Below are positions 16,873-26,525 of a stretch of DNA of 32,625 nucleotides, in pieces. Made by a program: the position numbers and the translations under genes. The stretch is from Desulfomicrobium sp. (lineage in GTDB: Bacteria; Desulfobacterota; Desulfovibrionia; Desulfovibrionales; Desulfomicrobiaceae): assembly GCA_024709365.1 (NCBI GenBank), contig JANJWV010000070.1, positions 1-32,625 of the forward strand, given 5' to 3'. Numbering within the stretch: the stretch's first letter is position 1; the number at the start of each line of letters is the position of its first letter. Below the pieces are notes generated by a model. The model did not search any database, was not told the origin of the DNA, and saw only the letters and a program-made list of their open reading frames with translations.

Positions 16873-17058
16873 TCAGTCGTCGTCGAAACCGGCCGCGGCG
16901 AGGTCGCGCTTGAGTTCGTCGAGTTCCGTCAGGATGGCGATGAGCACCTCGCGCCGCGGGTCGTCCTCGGCCAGGTCGGCGAGGCGGTCCTGGAGCCTGA
17001 GGATGCGCGCGCCGAGGATGTCGTAGAATCGGGCGGATTGGTTCGGGCGCATGGTCAT
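16873..17058 (-). CDS. Small charged protein, function unknown
   Basis: This 61-residue protein (ATG at 17058; alternative ATG six bases later) is rich in Arg, Asp, Glu and Leu. Its sequence [20 protein letters not shown] and onward reads as an amphipathic helical or coiled-coil hairpin. It has no signal peptide or known motif. It follows the TPR lipoprotein on the same strand with a gap of about 105 bp. The open frame extends up toward that gene, but the upstream part has no ribosome site and an unlikely composition. An AAAGAG sequence precedes the ATG. I am moderately sure it is a gene. Confidence 0.5.
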   Translation of the reverse strand: MTMRPNQSARFYDILGARILRLQDRLADLAEDDPRREVLIAILTELDELKRDLAAAGFDDD

Positions 17059-17162
17059 ACGCTCTTTGGAGAAGGGTTCGGGCTTGGGTCCGCGTTCGGG
17101 ATGCATGGAAAAGGCGACGCCGCCGAGATTCCAGCCGCAAAGGAGCGCCAGTTTACACCGGC

Positions 17163-17747
17163 TCACGGCTGGATGTCGACTCTTTCCCCGGGGGCGGCCC
17201 GCAAGGCGCGTTCGCGAAGGGCGGCGGCATCCGGGCGCAACGGGTCGTCACCGGGCAGGGTGCGCAGCACGCCGTCGAGGAGGGCGACGGATTCGTCCCG
17301 GCGGCCGGCCTGGAGCAGGGCCAGGGCTCTGGTGCACGTGAACAGCGGGTTGCCGGGGTCCAGGTCCAGGGCCTTGCCCGACCATTCCAGGGCCTCGGAG
17401 TCGCGTCCCTGCCGCGCCAGGCTGTAGGCCAGATTGTTCATGGCCTCGGGGTTGCCGGGGTTGCGGCGCAGGGCCCTGCGGTATCCGTCTTCGGCCTCAG
17501 GCCACCGGCCGAGGGCCGCATGCACGTTGCCGAGGTTGATGAGCGGCTGGTCCCAGGTCGGGTCCTTGTCGGCGGCCTCGGCGTAGGCCTGCAGGGCCAG
17601 GTCCGGTTCTCCGGCCGATTCGTGGGCCACGCCCAGGTCGTTGCGCTCGCGGGCGTCGAGGGGGTCCGAGAGCACGACGATCCTGGGTGCGGCGCATCCG
17701 GCGAGGAGCAGGGTCAGGAAAAGGATGGCGCGCAGGGCGATGTTCAC
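17163..17747 (-). CDS. Tetratricopeptide-repeat lipoprotein
   Basis: This 194-residue protein begins with a lipoprotein signal peptide ending LLAGC (cysteine 18). At least four TPR-like units follow, each about 34 residues: about 34-67, 68-101 (with NLGNVHAALGRWPEAEDGYR), 102-135 (NNLAYSLARQGRDSEALEW) and 136-170. TPR proteins hold protein partners together, so it is probably a scaffold on the periplasmic face of a membrane. The GTG start has GGAG six bases upstream. It begins three bases after the stop of the C39-like gene, so the two are co-translated; in PA2778-type proteins these two halves are one polypeptide. Confidence 0.88.
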   Translation of the reverse strand: MNIALRAILFLTLLLAGCAAPRIVVLSDPLDARERNDLGVAHESAGEPDLALQAYAEAADKDPTWDQPLINLGNVHAALGRWPEAEDGYRRALRRNPGNPEAMNNLAYSLARQGRDSEALEWSGKALDLDPGNPLFTCTRALALLQAGRRDESVALLDGVLRTLPGDDPLRPDAAALRERALRAAPGERVDIQP

Positions 17748-17750
17748 GGT

Positions 17751-18296
17751 TCACTCCACCACGAGGTACAGTTTGTTCATGCGTGTCCAGCCCGTGAGCA
17801 GATCGTCGTCCCGGACGTACTGGTTTCCCTGCGTCCCGGCGTGCAGGAGGAAGCCCGCCGCGTCATGGCCGTAGACGACGAGGAAGTGTCCCTGGCTGTA
17901 GAGGGGGGCGCCCATGTCCGCCAGGACGATGACCGGGTAGCCGGCGTCGAGAGCGTTCCGCAGCTGGGCCGCGTCTCCTCTGCCCGAACGGGTCGAAAGG
18001 CCCAGGGAGCGCGCGTAGTTCTCCATGTCCGGCAGCAGGGTGCGCTGCATGGCGGGCGTGTAGACCCGTGCCGTGACTTCGGCCAGGGGAACCGGCCGCC
18101 CCCGGAAGGCCAGGACCGAAGCCAGGGCCGCCGGGCCGCAGTCGGTCCTGTCGGTTTGGGCCACGAACGGCACGTCGAGACGCACGGCTCCCGGGTCCGC
18201 AAACGATTCCGCGCGGAACGCGGAGCCGAGCCCGCACCCCGCGCAGAGCAGAAGAAGTGCCAGGGTCACGGCCCGGCACAGGTCATTGGATGACAA
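17751..18296 (-). CDS. C39/papain-like cysteine peptidase lipoprotein (PA2778-like)
   Basis: This 181-residue protein has a lipoprotein signal (LALLLLCAGC, cysteine 21) followed by a C39-like peptidase domain. The motif TDCGPAALASVL places the nucleophile at C53, and GHFLVVYGHD gives H137 as the likely catalytic histidine. The third residue is less clear: the usual DP turn is replaced by HAGTQGNQY. It resembles the N-terminal half of PA2778-family proteins, whose substrate is unknown. The start is a TTG at 18296 overlapping the upstream gene by 14 bp; a GTG nine codons later is possible but would remove the basic residue of the signal peptide. Confidence 0.85.
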   Translation of the reverse strand: MSSNDLCRAVTLALLLLCAGCGLGSAFRAESFADPGAVRLDVPFVAQTDRTDCGPAALASVLAFRGRPVPLAEVTARVYTPAMQRTLLPDMENYARSLGLSTRSGRGDAAQLRNALDAGYPVIVLADMGAPLYSQGHFLVVYGHDAAGFLLHAGTQGNQYVRDDDLLTGWTRMNKLYLVVE

Positions 18297-18681
18297 TGCG
18301 TCTGTCGCTGATCTTGAGGATGACCACGACCAGGAGGATGATCAGCAGCACGCCGATCACCACGCCGATCACGCCGCCGCCCACGTCGTCCGAGAGGCTG
18401 GCCAGCTGGTGGAGCTGCTCGTCGTTCAGGGAGCCGAGCTTGGCGCCGACCTCCTCCGGCGTCAGGCCGTAGTCGGCCAGCCGCTGGGCCACGACTTTCT
18501 GCTCCAGGGCGTTGCGGATGGACGCGATGTCGGCTTCGCGCTGTTCGATGGACTGGCCCGTGGACAGTCTGCTCTGGGCCAGGAAGGCCGCCGCGTCGGT
18601 CGGGATCAGGGCGAGGACGAGATATGAGAGCAGGACCGCCCAGCAAAGGCGGGGGTCGAAAAACCATTTGTCGCTGAACAT
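18283..18681 (-). CDS. PA2779-like membrane protein
   Basis: This 132-residue protein has an N-terminal hydrophobic segment (about 12-27) and a C-terminal transmembrane helix (about 101-124, GGGVIGVVIGVLLIILLVVV). Between them lies a helical periplasmic part with LADYGLTPEEVGAKLGSLNDEQLHQLA, which resembles PA2779-family proteins. Members of that family travel with PA2778-type C39 peptidases, exactly as here. The ATG at 18681 follows AAGGAGG. The gene overlaps the C39 gene by 14 bp, so the products are probably made in step. Function unknown; a peptidase substrate or membrane anchor are both possible. Confidence 0.85.
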   Translation of the reverse strand: MFSDKWFFDPRLCWAVLLSYLVLALIPTDAAAFLAQSRLSTGQSIEQREADIASIRNALEQKVVAQRLADYGLTPEEVGAKLGSLNDEQLHQLASLSDDVGGGVIGVVIGVLLIILLVVVILKISDRRIVIQ

Positions 18682-18913
18682 TGCAGCCTCCTTCGGAAAG
18701 TGGGTCTCAAACAGGTACGCAGGCAAGAATGGCCCATGCGTCCATTCCCAGTCAAGCCCACTGCTTCGGCCGGAGCGCCATTCAGGAAGCCGGAAACCTG
18801 CGGCTGTGCGGATTGGCTCGGCTGAATCCAGACTGCATTGGTTGCGGGCCGGGAGGTCCGGCCACGCTGGGGCCATCCCCGCGCCCACACGGTCATGGAC
18901 GCAGGAGGCCGGG
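18682..18913. other. Intergenic spacer before the PA2779-like gene
   Basis: About 230 bp without a supported gene lie between the small secreted protein gene and the PA2779-like gene, long enough to hold a promoter for the three-gene envelope operon. I see no strong sigma-70 or sigma-54 element and no clear terminator. Confidence 0.35.
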
Positions 18914-19234
18914 CTATTTGCAGGAATTCAGGGGTTCGCTGTCGATCTCGTGAACCCTGCCGTTGCGAATCTTCACCTTGGCGCAGCCGCCGATTCCCAG
19001 CGGGCCTTCGGCCTGGTCGAATTCCGTCGCCGGGTCGGTCAGTACGACGCGCCCGCCGATGACCCATTCCCCGGAAAACCCGCCCGCCGGCATCTCCGTG
19101 ACGATGCCGCGGAACTCGCTGCGTATGTCGTCGCCTCCTCGCTTGGCCGAGGCGGGGGAGAGGAAGACGGCCAGGAGCAGAAGGACGCAGATCATGGCCG
19201 TTATCGTGATCGGTCTGCGGTGCATGCTTTTCAT
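18914..19234 (-). CDS. Small secreted protein resembling DUF5666 domains
   Basis: This 106-residue protein has a Sec signal peptide (residues 1-30: basic MKSMHRR, a hydrophobic core and SPASA before the mature KRGGDD). The mature part, with FRGIVTEMPAGG, GEWVIGGRVVLTDPATEF and CAKVKIRNGRVHEIDSEPL, looks like a single all-beta OB-like DUF5666 domain: the pattern G-x-V/I-x-P, G-x-W-x-I-G-G and V-x-G-x-V is typical. It has two cysteines in the second half, possibly a disulfide. AAGGAGG precedes the ATG at 19234. Its role is unknown; its position suggests an envelope function linked to the PA2779/C39/TPR genes. Confidence 0.7.
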   Translation of the reverse strand: MKSMHRRPITITAMICVLLLLAVFLSPASAKRGGDDIRSEFRGIVTEMPAGGFSGEWVIGGRVVLTDPATEFDQAEGPLGIGGCAKVKIRNGRVHEIDSEPLNSCK

Positions 19235-19567
19235 AGGGGCCTCCTTGGTGGCAGATCGCGAGAGGGATTCCGCGGCTGGTCCGTATATCGCTGGGTGCAT
19301 GCCCGGATCGCCGCGCTGGCAGGGGAGCAGCCTTGAGATATTAACCTACGTTCGCTGCGTGCGAAGTCAATGTCGGCGGTCGTCTTCTCCACGGCTGAGG
19401 CGCACTTCGGGACAATACGTGGGGAAGGGGCAACGTGAAGCAGGCCGCTCCGGATCATGCCCGGGGCGGCCTGCAGTATGGCTGGATGAACAGGCCCGGG
19501 CGCTTCATGCCCGCTTCCTGCCTGGTGTCGTCACTCGCGGAAGCCCTGTCCGGCCGGGACAGGGATG
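19235..19567. other. Intergenic region with a long hairpin beyond nifV
   Basis: No supported gene is visible in these 333 bp. At 19440-19474, GCAGGCCGC-TCCGG and CCGGG-GCGGCCTGC pair as a 14-bp stem (one T-G wobble) with a 7-nt loop. It lies about 95 bp past the nifV stop on the minus strand and may end or protect the nifV transcript, although there is no U-run. The part near 19235-19300 should hold the promoter of the small secreted protein gene, but no strong promoter was recognised. Confidence 0.5.
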
Positions 19568-21833
<2,266 letters not shown>

Positions 21834-21898
21834 GCGATCGTCACGCTGGAAATGAATCCAACCATCCGAAATCGATAATTTTTAAGGAGAGAAAACAT

Positions 21899-22240
21899 AT
21901 GATCATGGTCAGAGCAATCGTACGCCCCGAAAAGTCCGACGACGTCCTCGCCGCCCTCATGGATGCGGGTTTCCCGGCGGTGACCAAGTATTCCGTGGCC
22001 GGACGCGGCAAGCAGCGCGGCATCAAGATCGGCGAAGTGACCTATGACGAGATTCCCAAGACCATGCTCATGAGCGTGGTCAAGGCCGAGGACAAGGACT
22101 TCGTCATCAGCGTGATCATGAAGGCCGCCCGCAGCGGCGCCAAGGGCGCCTTCGGCGACGGCAAGATCTTCGTAAGCGAAGTGGGCGACGTCTACACCAT
22201 CAGCTCCGGCATCTGCGACAGCGCCCCGACAGGAGCCTAG
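21899..22240 (+). CDS. nifI1: Nitrogen regulatory PII-family protein NifI1
   Basis: This 113-residue GlnB-like protein is one of the pair that switch nitrogenase off by binding the dinitrogenase when 2-oxoglutarate is low. The fold is recognisable from MIMVRAIVRPEKSDDVLAAL, the T-loop region around KYSVAGRGKQRGIKIGEVTYD and the C-terminal GDGKIFVSEVGDVYTI. Its T-loop lacks the uridylylated Tyr arrangement of GlnB. AAGGAG precedes the ATG. It lies between nifH and nifD, the hallmark position of NifI in archaea and anaerobic bacteria. Confidence 0.93.
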   Translation: MIMVRAIVRPEKSDDVLAALMDAGFPAVTKYSVAGRGKQRGIKIGEVTYDEIPKTMLMSVVKAEDKDFVISVIMKAARSGAKGAFGDGKIFVSEVGDVYTISSGICDSAPTGA

Positions 22241-22242
22241 CC

Positions 22243-22617
22243 ATGAAAGAAGTGATCGCGGTCATCCGCATGAACATGATGAACAAGACCAAGAAGGCCC
22301 TGCAGGACGCGGGCGTGGTCGCCTTCTTCGCCCACGAGGCCTACGGCCGCGGCAAGGGCCTGGTGGACCTGAAGCCCCTGGAGGGGGCCAAGAAGGGGAT
22401 CGAGGAGGCCGTGGCCGTGCTCGGCGAGAAGGGCAAGCTCTACCCCAAGCGCATGCTGACCGTGGTGGTCACCGACGACCTGGTGCCCGAGGTGGTCAGG
22501 GTCATCACCGACACCAACAAAACCGGCCAGCCCGGCGACGGCAAGATCTTCGTCCTGCCCATGATCGACGCGGTGCGGGTCAGAACCGGAGAAAAGGGCG
22601 CCAAGTCCATTGAATAG
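22243..22617 (+). CDS. nifI2: Nitrogen regulatory PII-family protein NifI2
   Basis: This 124-residue second PII-like protein starts two bases after the nifI1 stop. Features are KEVIAVIRMNMMNKTKKALQDAG, a longer T-loop with EAYGRGKGLVDLKPLEGAKKG, and the conserved GDGKIFVLPMIDAVRVRTGE end. NifI1 and NifI2 act together as a hetero-oligomer that inhibits NifDK, with ATP and 2-oxoglutarate as relief signals. The order I1-I2 after nifH is the classical arrangement. Confidence 0.93.
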   Translation: MKEVIAVIRMNMMNKTKKALQDAGVVAFFAHEAYGRGKGLVDLKPLEGAKKGIEEAVAVLGEKGKLYPKRMLTVVVTDDLVPEVVRVITDTNKTGQPGDGKIFVLPMIDAVRVRTGEKGAKSIE

Positions 22618-22618
22618 A

Positions 22619-22640
22619 CCCGATTTCGACTGAAATCGGG
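22619..22640 (+). other. Perfect 9-bp stem-loop between nifI2 and nifD
   Basis: CCCGATTTC-gact-GAAATCGGG starts a few bases after the nifI2 stop and ends 18 bp before the nifD ATG, with no U-run. It could separate or stabilise the nifD-distal mRNA. Confidence 0.7.
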
Positions 22641-22658
22641 ACAGATAAGGAGAACACC

Positions 22659-24299
22659 ATGGCATCGACTGCAAAAAAGCTCGTCAACTGGACGCCCACG
22701 GACGTGAAGGCGGAAATGCTCGCCAAGTATCCGCCCAAGGTGGCCAGGAAGCGCGCCTCCCAGATCCTCGTCAACGAGGCTCTCGGCAACGAGACGCCTG
22801 AAATATCGGCCAACGTGCGCACCATCCCCGGCATCATCACCATGCGCGGCTGCACCTACGCCGGCTGCAAGGGCGTCATCCTCGGGCCCACCCGAGACAT
22901 CGTCAACATCACCCACGGCCCCATCGGCTGCGGCTTCTACTCCTGGCTGACCCGCCGCAATCAGACCGACGCGTCGGGCGAGGGCGACGAGAACTTCATG
23001 CCCTACTGCTTTTCCACGGACATGCAGGACCAGGACATCATATTCGGCGGCGAGAAGAAGCTGGAGGCGGCCATCCAGGAAGCCTACGACCTCTTCCACC
23101 CCAGGGCCATCGCGGTCTTCGCGACCTGTCCCGTGGGCCTCATCGGTGACGACATCCACGCCGTGGCCCGCAAGATGAAGGCCAAGTTCGGGGATTGCAA
23201 CGTCTTCGCCTTCAGCTGCGAAGGCTACAAGGGCGTCAGCCAGTCGGCCGGCCACCACATCGCCAACAACAAGATCTTCAGCGAGGTCGTGGGCGAGAAC
23301 GATGCCGAGAAGCCCGGCAAGTTCAAGATCAACCTCCTGGGCGAATACAACATCGGCGGCGACGGGTTCGAGATCGACCGCATCCTGAAGAAATGCGGCA
23401 TCACCAACATCGCCACCTTCTCCGGCAACTCGACCTACGACCAGTTCGCCTCGGCCCACAAGGCCGACCTGTCCGCCGTCATGTGCCACCGCTCCATCAA
23501 CTACGTGGCAGACATGCTCGAAACCAAGTTCGGCATCCCGTGGATCAAGGTCAACTTCATCGGCGCCAAGTCCACGGCCAAGTCCCTGCGCAAGATCGCG
23601 GAATACTTTGCCGACCCTGAACTGACCGCGCGCGTGGAGGAGGTCATCGCCGAGGAGATGCCGGCCGTCGAGGAGGTCATCGCCGACGTCCGCCCGCGCA
23701 CCGAAGGCAAGAAGGCCATGCTGTTTGTCGGCGGCTCCCGCGCCCACCACTATCAGGACCTCTTCGCCGAGATGGGCATGAAGACCCTGGCCGCCGGTTA
23801 CGAGTTCGCCCACCGCGACGACTACGAAGGCCGCCAGGTCATCCCGGACCTGAAGGTCGACGCCGACAGCCGCAACATCGAGGAAATCCACGTCGAGGCC
23901 GACGAGAAGCGCTACGCCCCGCGCAAGAGCTCCGAGGAGATGGCCAAGCTGGAAGCGGCCGGGTTCAAGTTCAAGCACTACGACGGCCTGATCCCGGACA
24001 TGGAGCACCAGACCCTCATTGTCGACGACCTGAACCAGTACGAGGCCGAAAAGCTGGTCGAGATCGTCAAGCCCGACATCTTCTGCGCGGGCATCAAGGA
24101 GAAGTTCTCCATCCAGAAGCTGGGCGTGCCCATGAAGCAGCTGCACAGCTACGATTCCGGCGGGCCCTACGCGGGCTTCCAGGGCGCGGTGAACTTCTAC
24201 AAGGAGATCGACCGCCTCGTGAACAGCAGGGTCTGGGGCTACATGAAGGCGCCCTGGCAGGAAAACCCGGAACTCTCGGCCACTTACGTCTGGGAATAA
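22659..24299 (+). CDS. nifD: Nitrogenase molybdenum-iron protein alpha chain NifD (group III type)
   Basis: This 546-residue subunit carries the FeMo cofactor and half the P-cluster. P-cluster ligands are C65 (RGCTYAGC), C91 (GPIGCGFYS) and C157 (ATCPVGLIGDD). Cofactor ligands are C276 (VMCHRSINY) and H496 (LHSYDSGGPYAGFQG), and Q195/H199 in GVSQSAGHHIAN are also intact. An insertion of roughly 50 residues before the C-terminal cofactor region (about 381-435) is typical of group III nitrogenases of anaerobes and explains the length. RBS AAGGAG precedes the ATG. Cysteine and histidine ligands fit a Mo, not V or Fe-only, enzyme, as does the lack of a delta subunit. Confidence 0.97.
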   Translation: MASTAKKLVNWTPTDVKAEMLAKYPPKVARKRASQILVNEALGNETPEISANVRTIPGIITMRGCTYAGCKGVILGPTRDIVNITHGPIGCGFYSWLTRRNQTDASGEGDENFMPYCFSTDMQDQDIIFGGEKKLEAAIQEAYDLFHPRAIAVFATCPVGLIGDDIHAVARKMKAKFGDCNVFAFSCEGYKGVSQSAGHHIANNKIFSEVVGENDAEKPGKFKINLLGEYNIGGDGFEIDRILKKCGITNIATFSGNSTYDQFASAHKADLSAVMCHRSINYVADMLETKFGIPWIKVNFIGAKSTAKSLRKIAEYFADPELTARVEEVIAEEMPAVEEVIADVRPRTEGKKAMLFVGGSRAHHYQDLFAEMGMKTLAAGYEFAHRDDYEGRQVIPDLKVDADSRNIEEIHVEADEKRYAPRKSSEEMAKLEAAGFKFKHYDGLIPDMEHQTLIVDDLNQYEAEKLVEIVKPDIFCAGIKEKFSIQKLGVPMKQLHSYDSGGPYAGFQGAVNFYKEIDRLVNSRVWGYMKAPWQENPELSATYVWE

Positions 24300-24312
24300 T
24301 GAGGACACAGTC

Positions 24313-25689
24313 ATGCTACTTCGACACACACCCACCGAAATAAAGGACCGCAGCGCCTTGACCATCAATCCGGCCAAGACCTGCCAGCCCATCGGGGCCA
24401 TGTACGCGGCCCTGGGCATCCACGGCTGCCTGCCTCACTCCCACGGCTCCCAGGGCTGCTGCGCCTACCACCGCAGCGCCCTGACCCGGCACTACAAGGA
24501 GCCCGTCTCGGCGGCCACCAGCTCCTTCACCGAGGGCGCCTCGGTCTTCGGCGGTGGCGCCAACCTGCAGACCGCCATCGAGAACATCTTCACGGTCTAC
24601 GAGCCCGACGTCATCGCCGTGCACACGACCTGCCTGTCCGAGACCATCGGCGACGACCTGCCGCAGATGACCGACAAGGCCATCAAGGCCGGCAAGGTCC
24701 CGGCCGGCAAGCACGTCATCTACGCCAACACCCCGAGCTACGTCGGCTCCCACGTCACGGGCTTCTCCAACATGGTCAAGGGCATGGCCAAGGGTTTCGC
24801 CGTCGCCACGGGCAAGAAGAACGGCCGCGTGAACATCATCCCCGGCTGGGTCGAGCCCTCGGACATGGAAGAGGTCAAGCGCCTGGCCGCCCTCATGGGC
24901 CTGGACATCATCCTTTTCCCCGACACCTCCGGCGTCCTGAACGGCGCGCTGACGGGCGAGTACAAGATGTTCCCCGAAGGCGGCACCCCCATCGCCGACC
25001 TCGTGGCCGCGGGCGACGCCATCGGCACCCTGGCCCTGGGCGAGTGGTGCTCGGCCGACGCGGCGCGCTGGCTCGACACCCAGTGCAAGGTGCCGTGCTC
25101 GGTCCTGGACATGCCCTTCGGCCTCAAGGCCACGGACCGCTTCATCGACACCCTGCGCAAGGTCGGCGGCGTGAGCGTGCCCGAATCGGTCGCCTTCGAG
25201 CGCGGCCAGCTCGTGGACCTCATCTCCGACATGCACCAGTACTTCTACGGCAAGAAGGTGGCCCTGGTCGGCGACCCCGACCAGGTCATCGCCCTGACCG
25301 AATTCCTGGTTTCCCTGGACATGAAGCCCATGCACATCGTCACCGGCACGCCGGGGTCCAAGTTCGAGAAGCGCATCGACGAGATCACGGCCGAGGCCGG
25401 ATACAAGGCCAACGTCAAGGCCGGCGGGGACATGTTCCTGCTGCACCAGTGGATCAAGAACGAGCCCGTGGATCTGATCATCGGCAACACCTACTGCAAG
25501 TACATCGCCCGCGACGAGGACATCCCATTCCTGCGTTTCGGCTTCCCCATCCTCGACCGCGTCGGCCACCAGTACTTCCCGACGGTCGGGTACAAGGGCG
25601 GGCTGCACATGCTGACCAGGATCCTCGACCTGATCCTGACCCGCACGGACCGCGACGAAACCGAAGAGAAGTTCGAACTCGTCTACTGA
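24313..25689 (+). CDS. nifK: Nitrogenase molybdenum-iron protein beta chain NifK
   Basis: This 458-residue subunit holds the other P-cluster ligands: C24 (PAKTCQPIGA), C49 (GSQGCCAYHR) and C107 (HTTCLSETIGDD). It lacks the roughly 50-residue N-terminal extension of the Azotobacter beta chain, as expected for the same lineage as this NifD. The ATG lies 13 bases after the nifD stop. The two chains form the alpha2-beta2 dinitrogenase. Confidence 0.97.
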   Translation: MLLRHTPTEIKDRSALTINPAKTCQPIGAMYAALGIHGCLPHSHGSQGCCAYHRSALTRHYKEPVSAATSSFTEGASVFGGGANLQTAIENIFTVYEPDVIAVHTTCLSETIGDDLPQMTDKAIKAGKVPAGKHVIYANTPSYVGSHVTGFSNMVKGMAKGFAVATGKKNGRVNIIPGWVEPSDMEEVKRLAALMGLDIILFPDTSGVLNGALTGEYKMFPEGGTPIADLVAAGDAIGTLALGEWCSADAARWLDTQCKVPCSVLDMPFGLKATDRFIDTLRKVGGVSVPESVAFERGQLVDLISDMHQYFYGKKVALVGDPDQVIALTEFLVSLDMKPMHIVTGTPGSKFEKRIDEITAEAGYKANVKAGGDMFLLHQWIKNEPVDLIIGNTYCKYIARDEDIPFLRFGFPILDRVGHQYFPTVGYKGGLHMLTRILDLILTRTDRDETEEKFELVY

Positions 25690-25695
25690 TTGCCC

Positions 25696-25718
25696 GGCGG
25701 CGGGGCTTTCCCGCCGCC
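25696..25718 (+). other. Perfect 9-bp GC stem-loop after nifK
   Basis: GGCGGCGGG-gcttt-CCCGCCGCC lies just past the nifK stop and before the next ribosome site (AAGGAG). It could lower transcription beyond nifK or protect the nifHDK message, giving more structural than accessory protein. Confidence 0.7.
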
Positions 25719-25734
25719 ACCCAAGGAGCCGACC

Positions 25735-26076
25735 ATGACCTGCGCACCCCCTCAAGGAAAACGTCCGTTGGTGGCCGTCGCCAGCAGCACGGGCTCCATC
25801 GTGGACACCCACCTCGGACATGCCCGGGAGTTTAGGATCTACGGCAGCGACGAGGGCGTGGTCGGCCTGATCGGCACACGGCCCGCGCCCCAGCCCGGCT
25901 CCGGCGACGCCCGCTGGGAGGGCGTGGCCGAGATCCTTTCGGACTGCACCTACCTGCTGGTGGCGGGGGTGGGGCGCAAGCCCCTCGAACTCCTGGCCCA
26001 GCGAGGGCTGACGGTCATCGAGGCCGAAGGCTGGGTGCAGAGCCTCGTGCGGCAGCTTTACTGCGGAATTGATTAA
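25735..26076 (+). CDS. nifX: NifX/NafY-type dinitrogenase-cofactor-binding protein
   Basis: This 113-residue protein consists of one dinitrogenase iron-molybdenum-cofactor domain, the kind found in NifX, NafY and at the end of NifB. It starts VAVASSTGSIVDTHLGHAREFRIYG, whose G-x-h-x-D-x-H-L-G-H-A pattern is diagnostic. These proteins carry FeMoco or its precursors between NifB, NifEN and NifDK. The nifB gene in this operon has its own such domain. The precise NifX or NafY assignment is uncertain. AAGGAG precedes the ATG at 25735. Confidence 0.82.
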   Translation: MTCAPPQGKRPLVAVASSTGSIVDTHLGHAREFRIYGSDEGVVGLIGTRPAPQPGSGDARWEGVAEILSDCTYLLVAGVGRKPLELLAQRGLTVIEAEGWVQSLVRQLYCGID

Positions 26077-26102
26077 AATATTTCAATATATTGGAGATAA
26101 AA

Positions 26103-26405
26103 ATGGCCATTCCCGAGAGACAGATCCTGGTGTGTCAGAGTTTCAGGGTCGGCGGCGACCCCAAGGGCGTCTGCTTCAAGCAGACCGACGGCTTCCTGCA
26201 GTACCTGGAGGAGGAGATCCTGGCCCGGGGCCTCGATATCCTGGTCACGGCCACGGGCTGCATGAAGCTGTGCGAGAAGGGCCCGGTCATGGTCGTCCAG
26301 CCCGACAACTGGTGGTTCGGCGGCGTGAACAGCGAGGAGGCCATCGACGCCATCCTGGACGGCATCGAGGCCGGCGAGGCCTGCGCCGAGTATGCCCTGG
26401 CGTAG
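26103..26405 (+). CDS. Thioredoxin-like [2Fe-2S] ferredoxin
   Basis: This 100-residue protein has the ligand set C11-x12-C24 and C53-x3-C57, the pattern of thioredoxin-fold [2Fe-2S] ferredoxins of the Shethna/FdI type found beside nif genes in clostridia and Azotobacter. Sequence around them: LVCQSFRVGG, GVCFKQTDGF, TGCMKLCEKGP. It probably donates electrons to cofactor assembly or the Fe protein. GGAG precedes the ATG at 26103; a TTG four codons upstream is less likely. Confidence 0.88.
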   Translation: MAIPERQILVCQSFRVGGDPKGVCFKQTDGFLQYLEEEILARGLDILVTATGCMKLCEKGPVMVVQPDNWWFGGVNSEEAIDAILDGIEAGEACAEYALA

Positions 26406-26425
26406 ATCCGGAACACAATTTTCGT

Positions 26426-26510
26426 CCCCCGGTCCTGCCCGGGCGCACCTCCCTCATAACCGGGGCGGGTCCGGGGGTACGGAAGCGACAGCGCGGCCCG
26501 CAGGGGCCGC
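26426..26510 (+). other. Two GC-rich hairpins upstream of nifE
   Basis: A long imperfect stem pairs 26426-26443 with 26460-26477 (18 positions, two mismatches and one wobble, 16-nt loop). A second stem GCGGCCC-gcag-GGGCCGC follows at 26493-26510. Both precede the AAGGAG of nifE. They could be a partial terminator or an RNA processing site that lowers expression of nifEN and nifB. Confidence 0.6.
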
Positions 26511-26525
26511 ACCAAGGAGCACACC

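Noticed and set aside
19440-19474. Long hairpin as a standard terminator for nifV
   Set aside because: There is no U-run on either side and it is about 95 bp past the stop. Reported only as a structure.
22440-24419. Minus-strand frame of over 650 codons opposite nifD
   Set aside because: Complete antisense overlap with nifD. The long frame is explained by high third-position GC.
25735-26076. Vanadium or iron-only nitrogenase subunit gene
   Set aside because: The 113-residue product has the cofactor-carrier domain and is located after nifK; it is not a delta subunit, which would lie between D and K.
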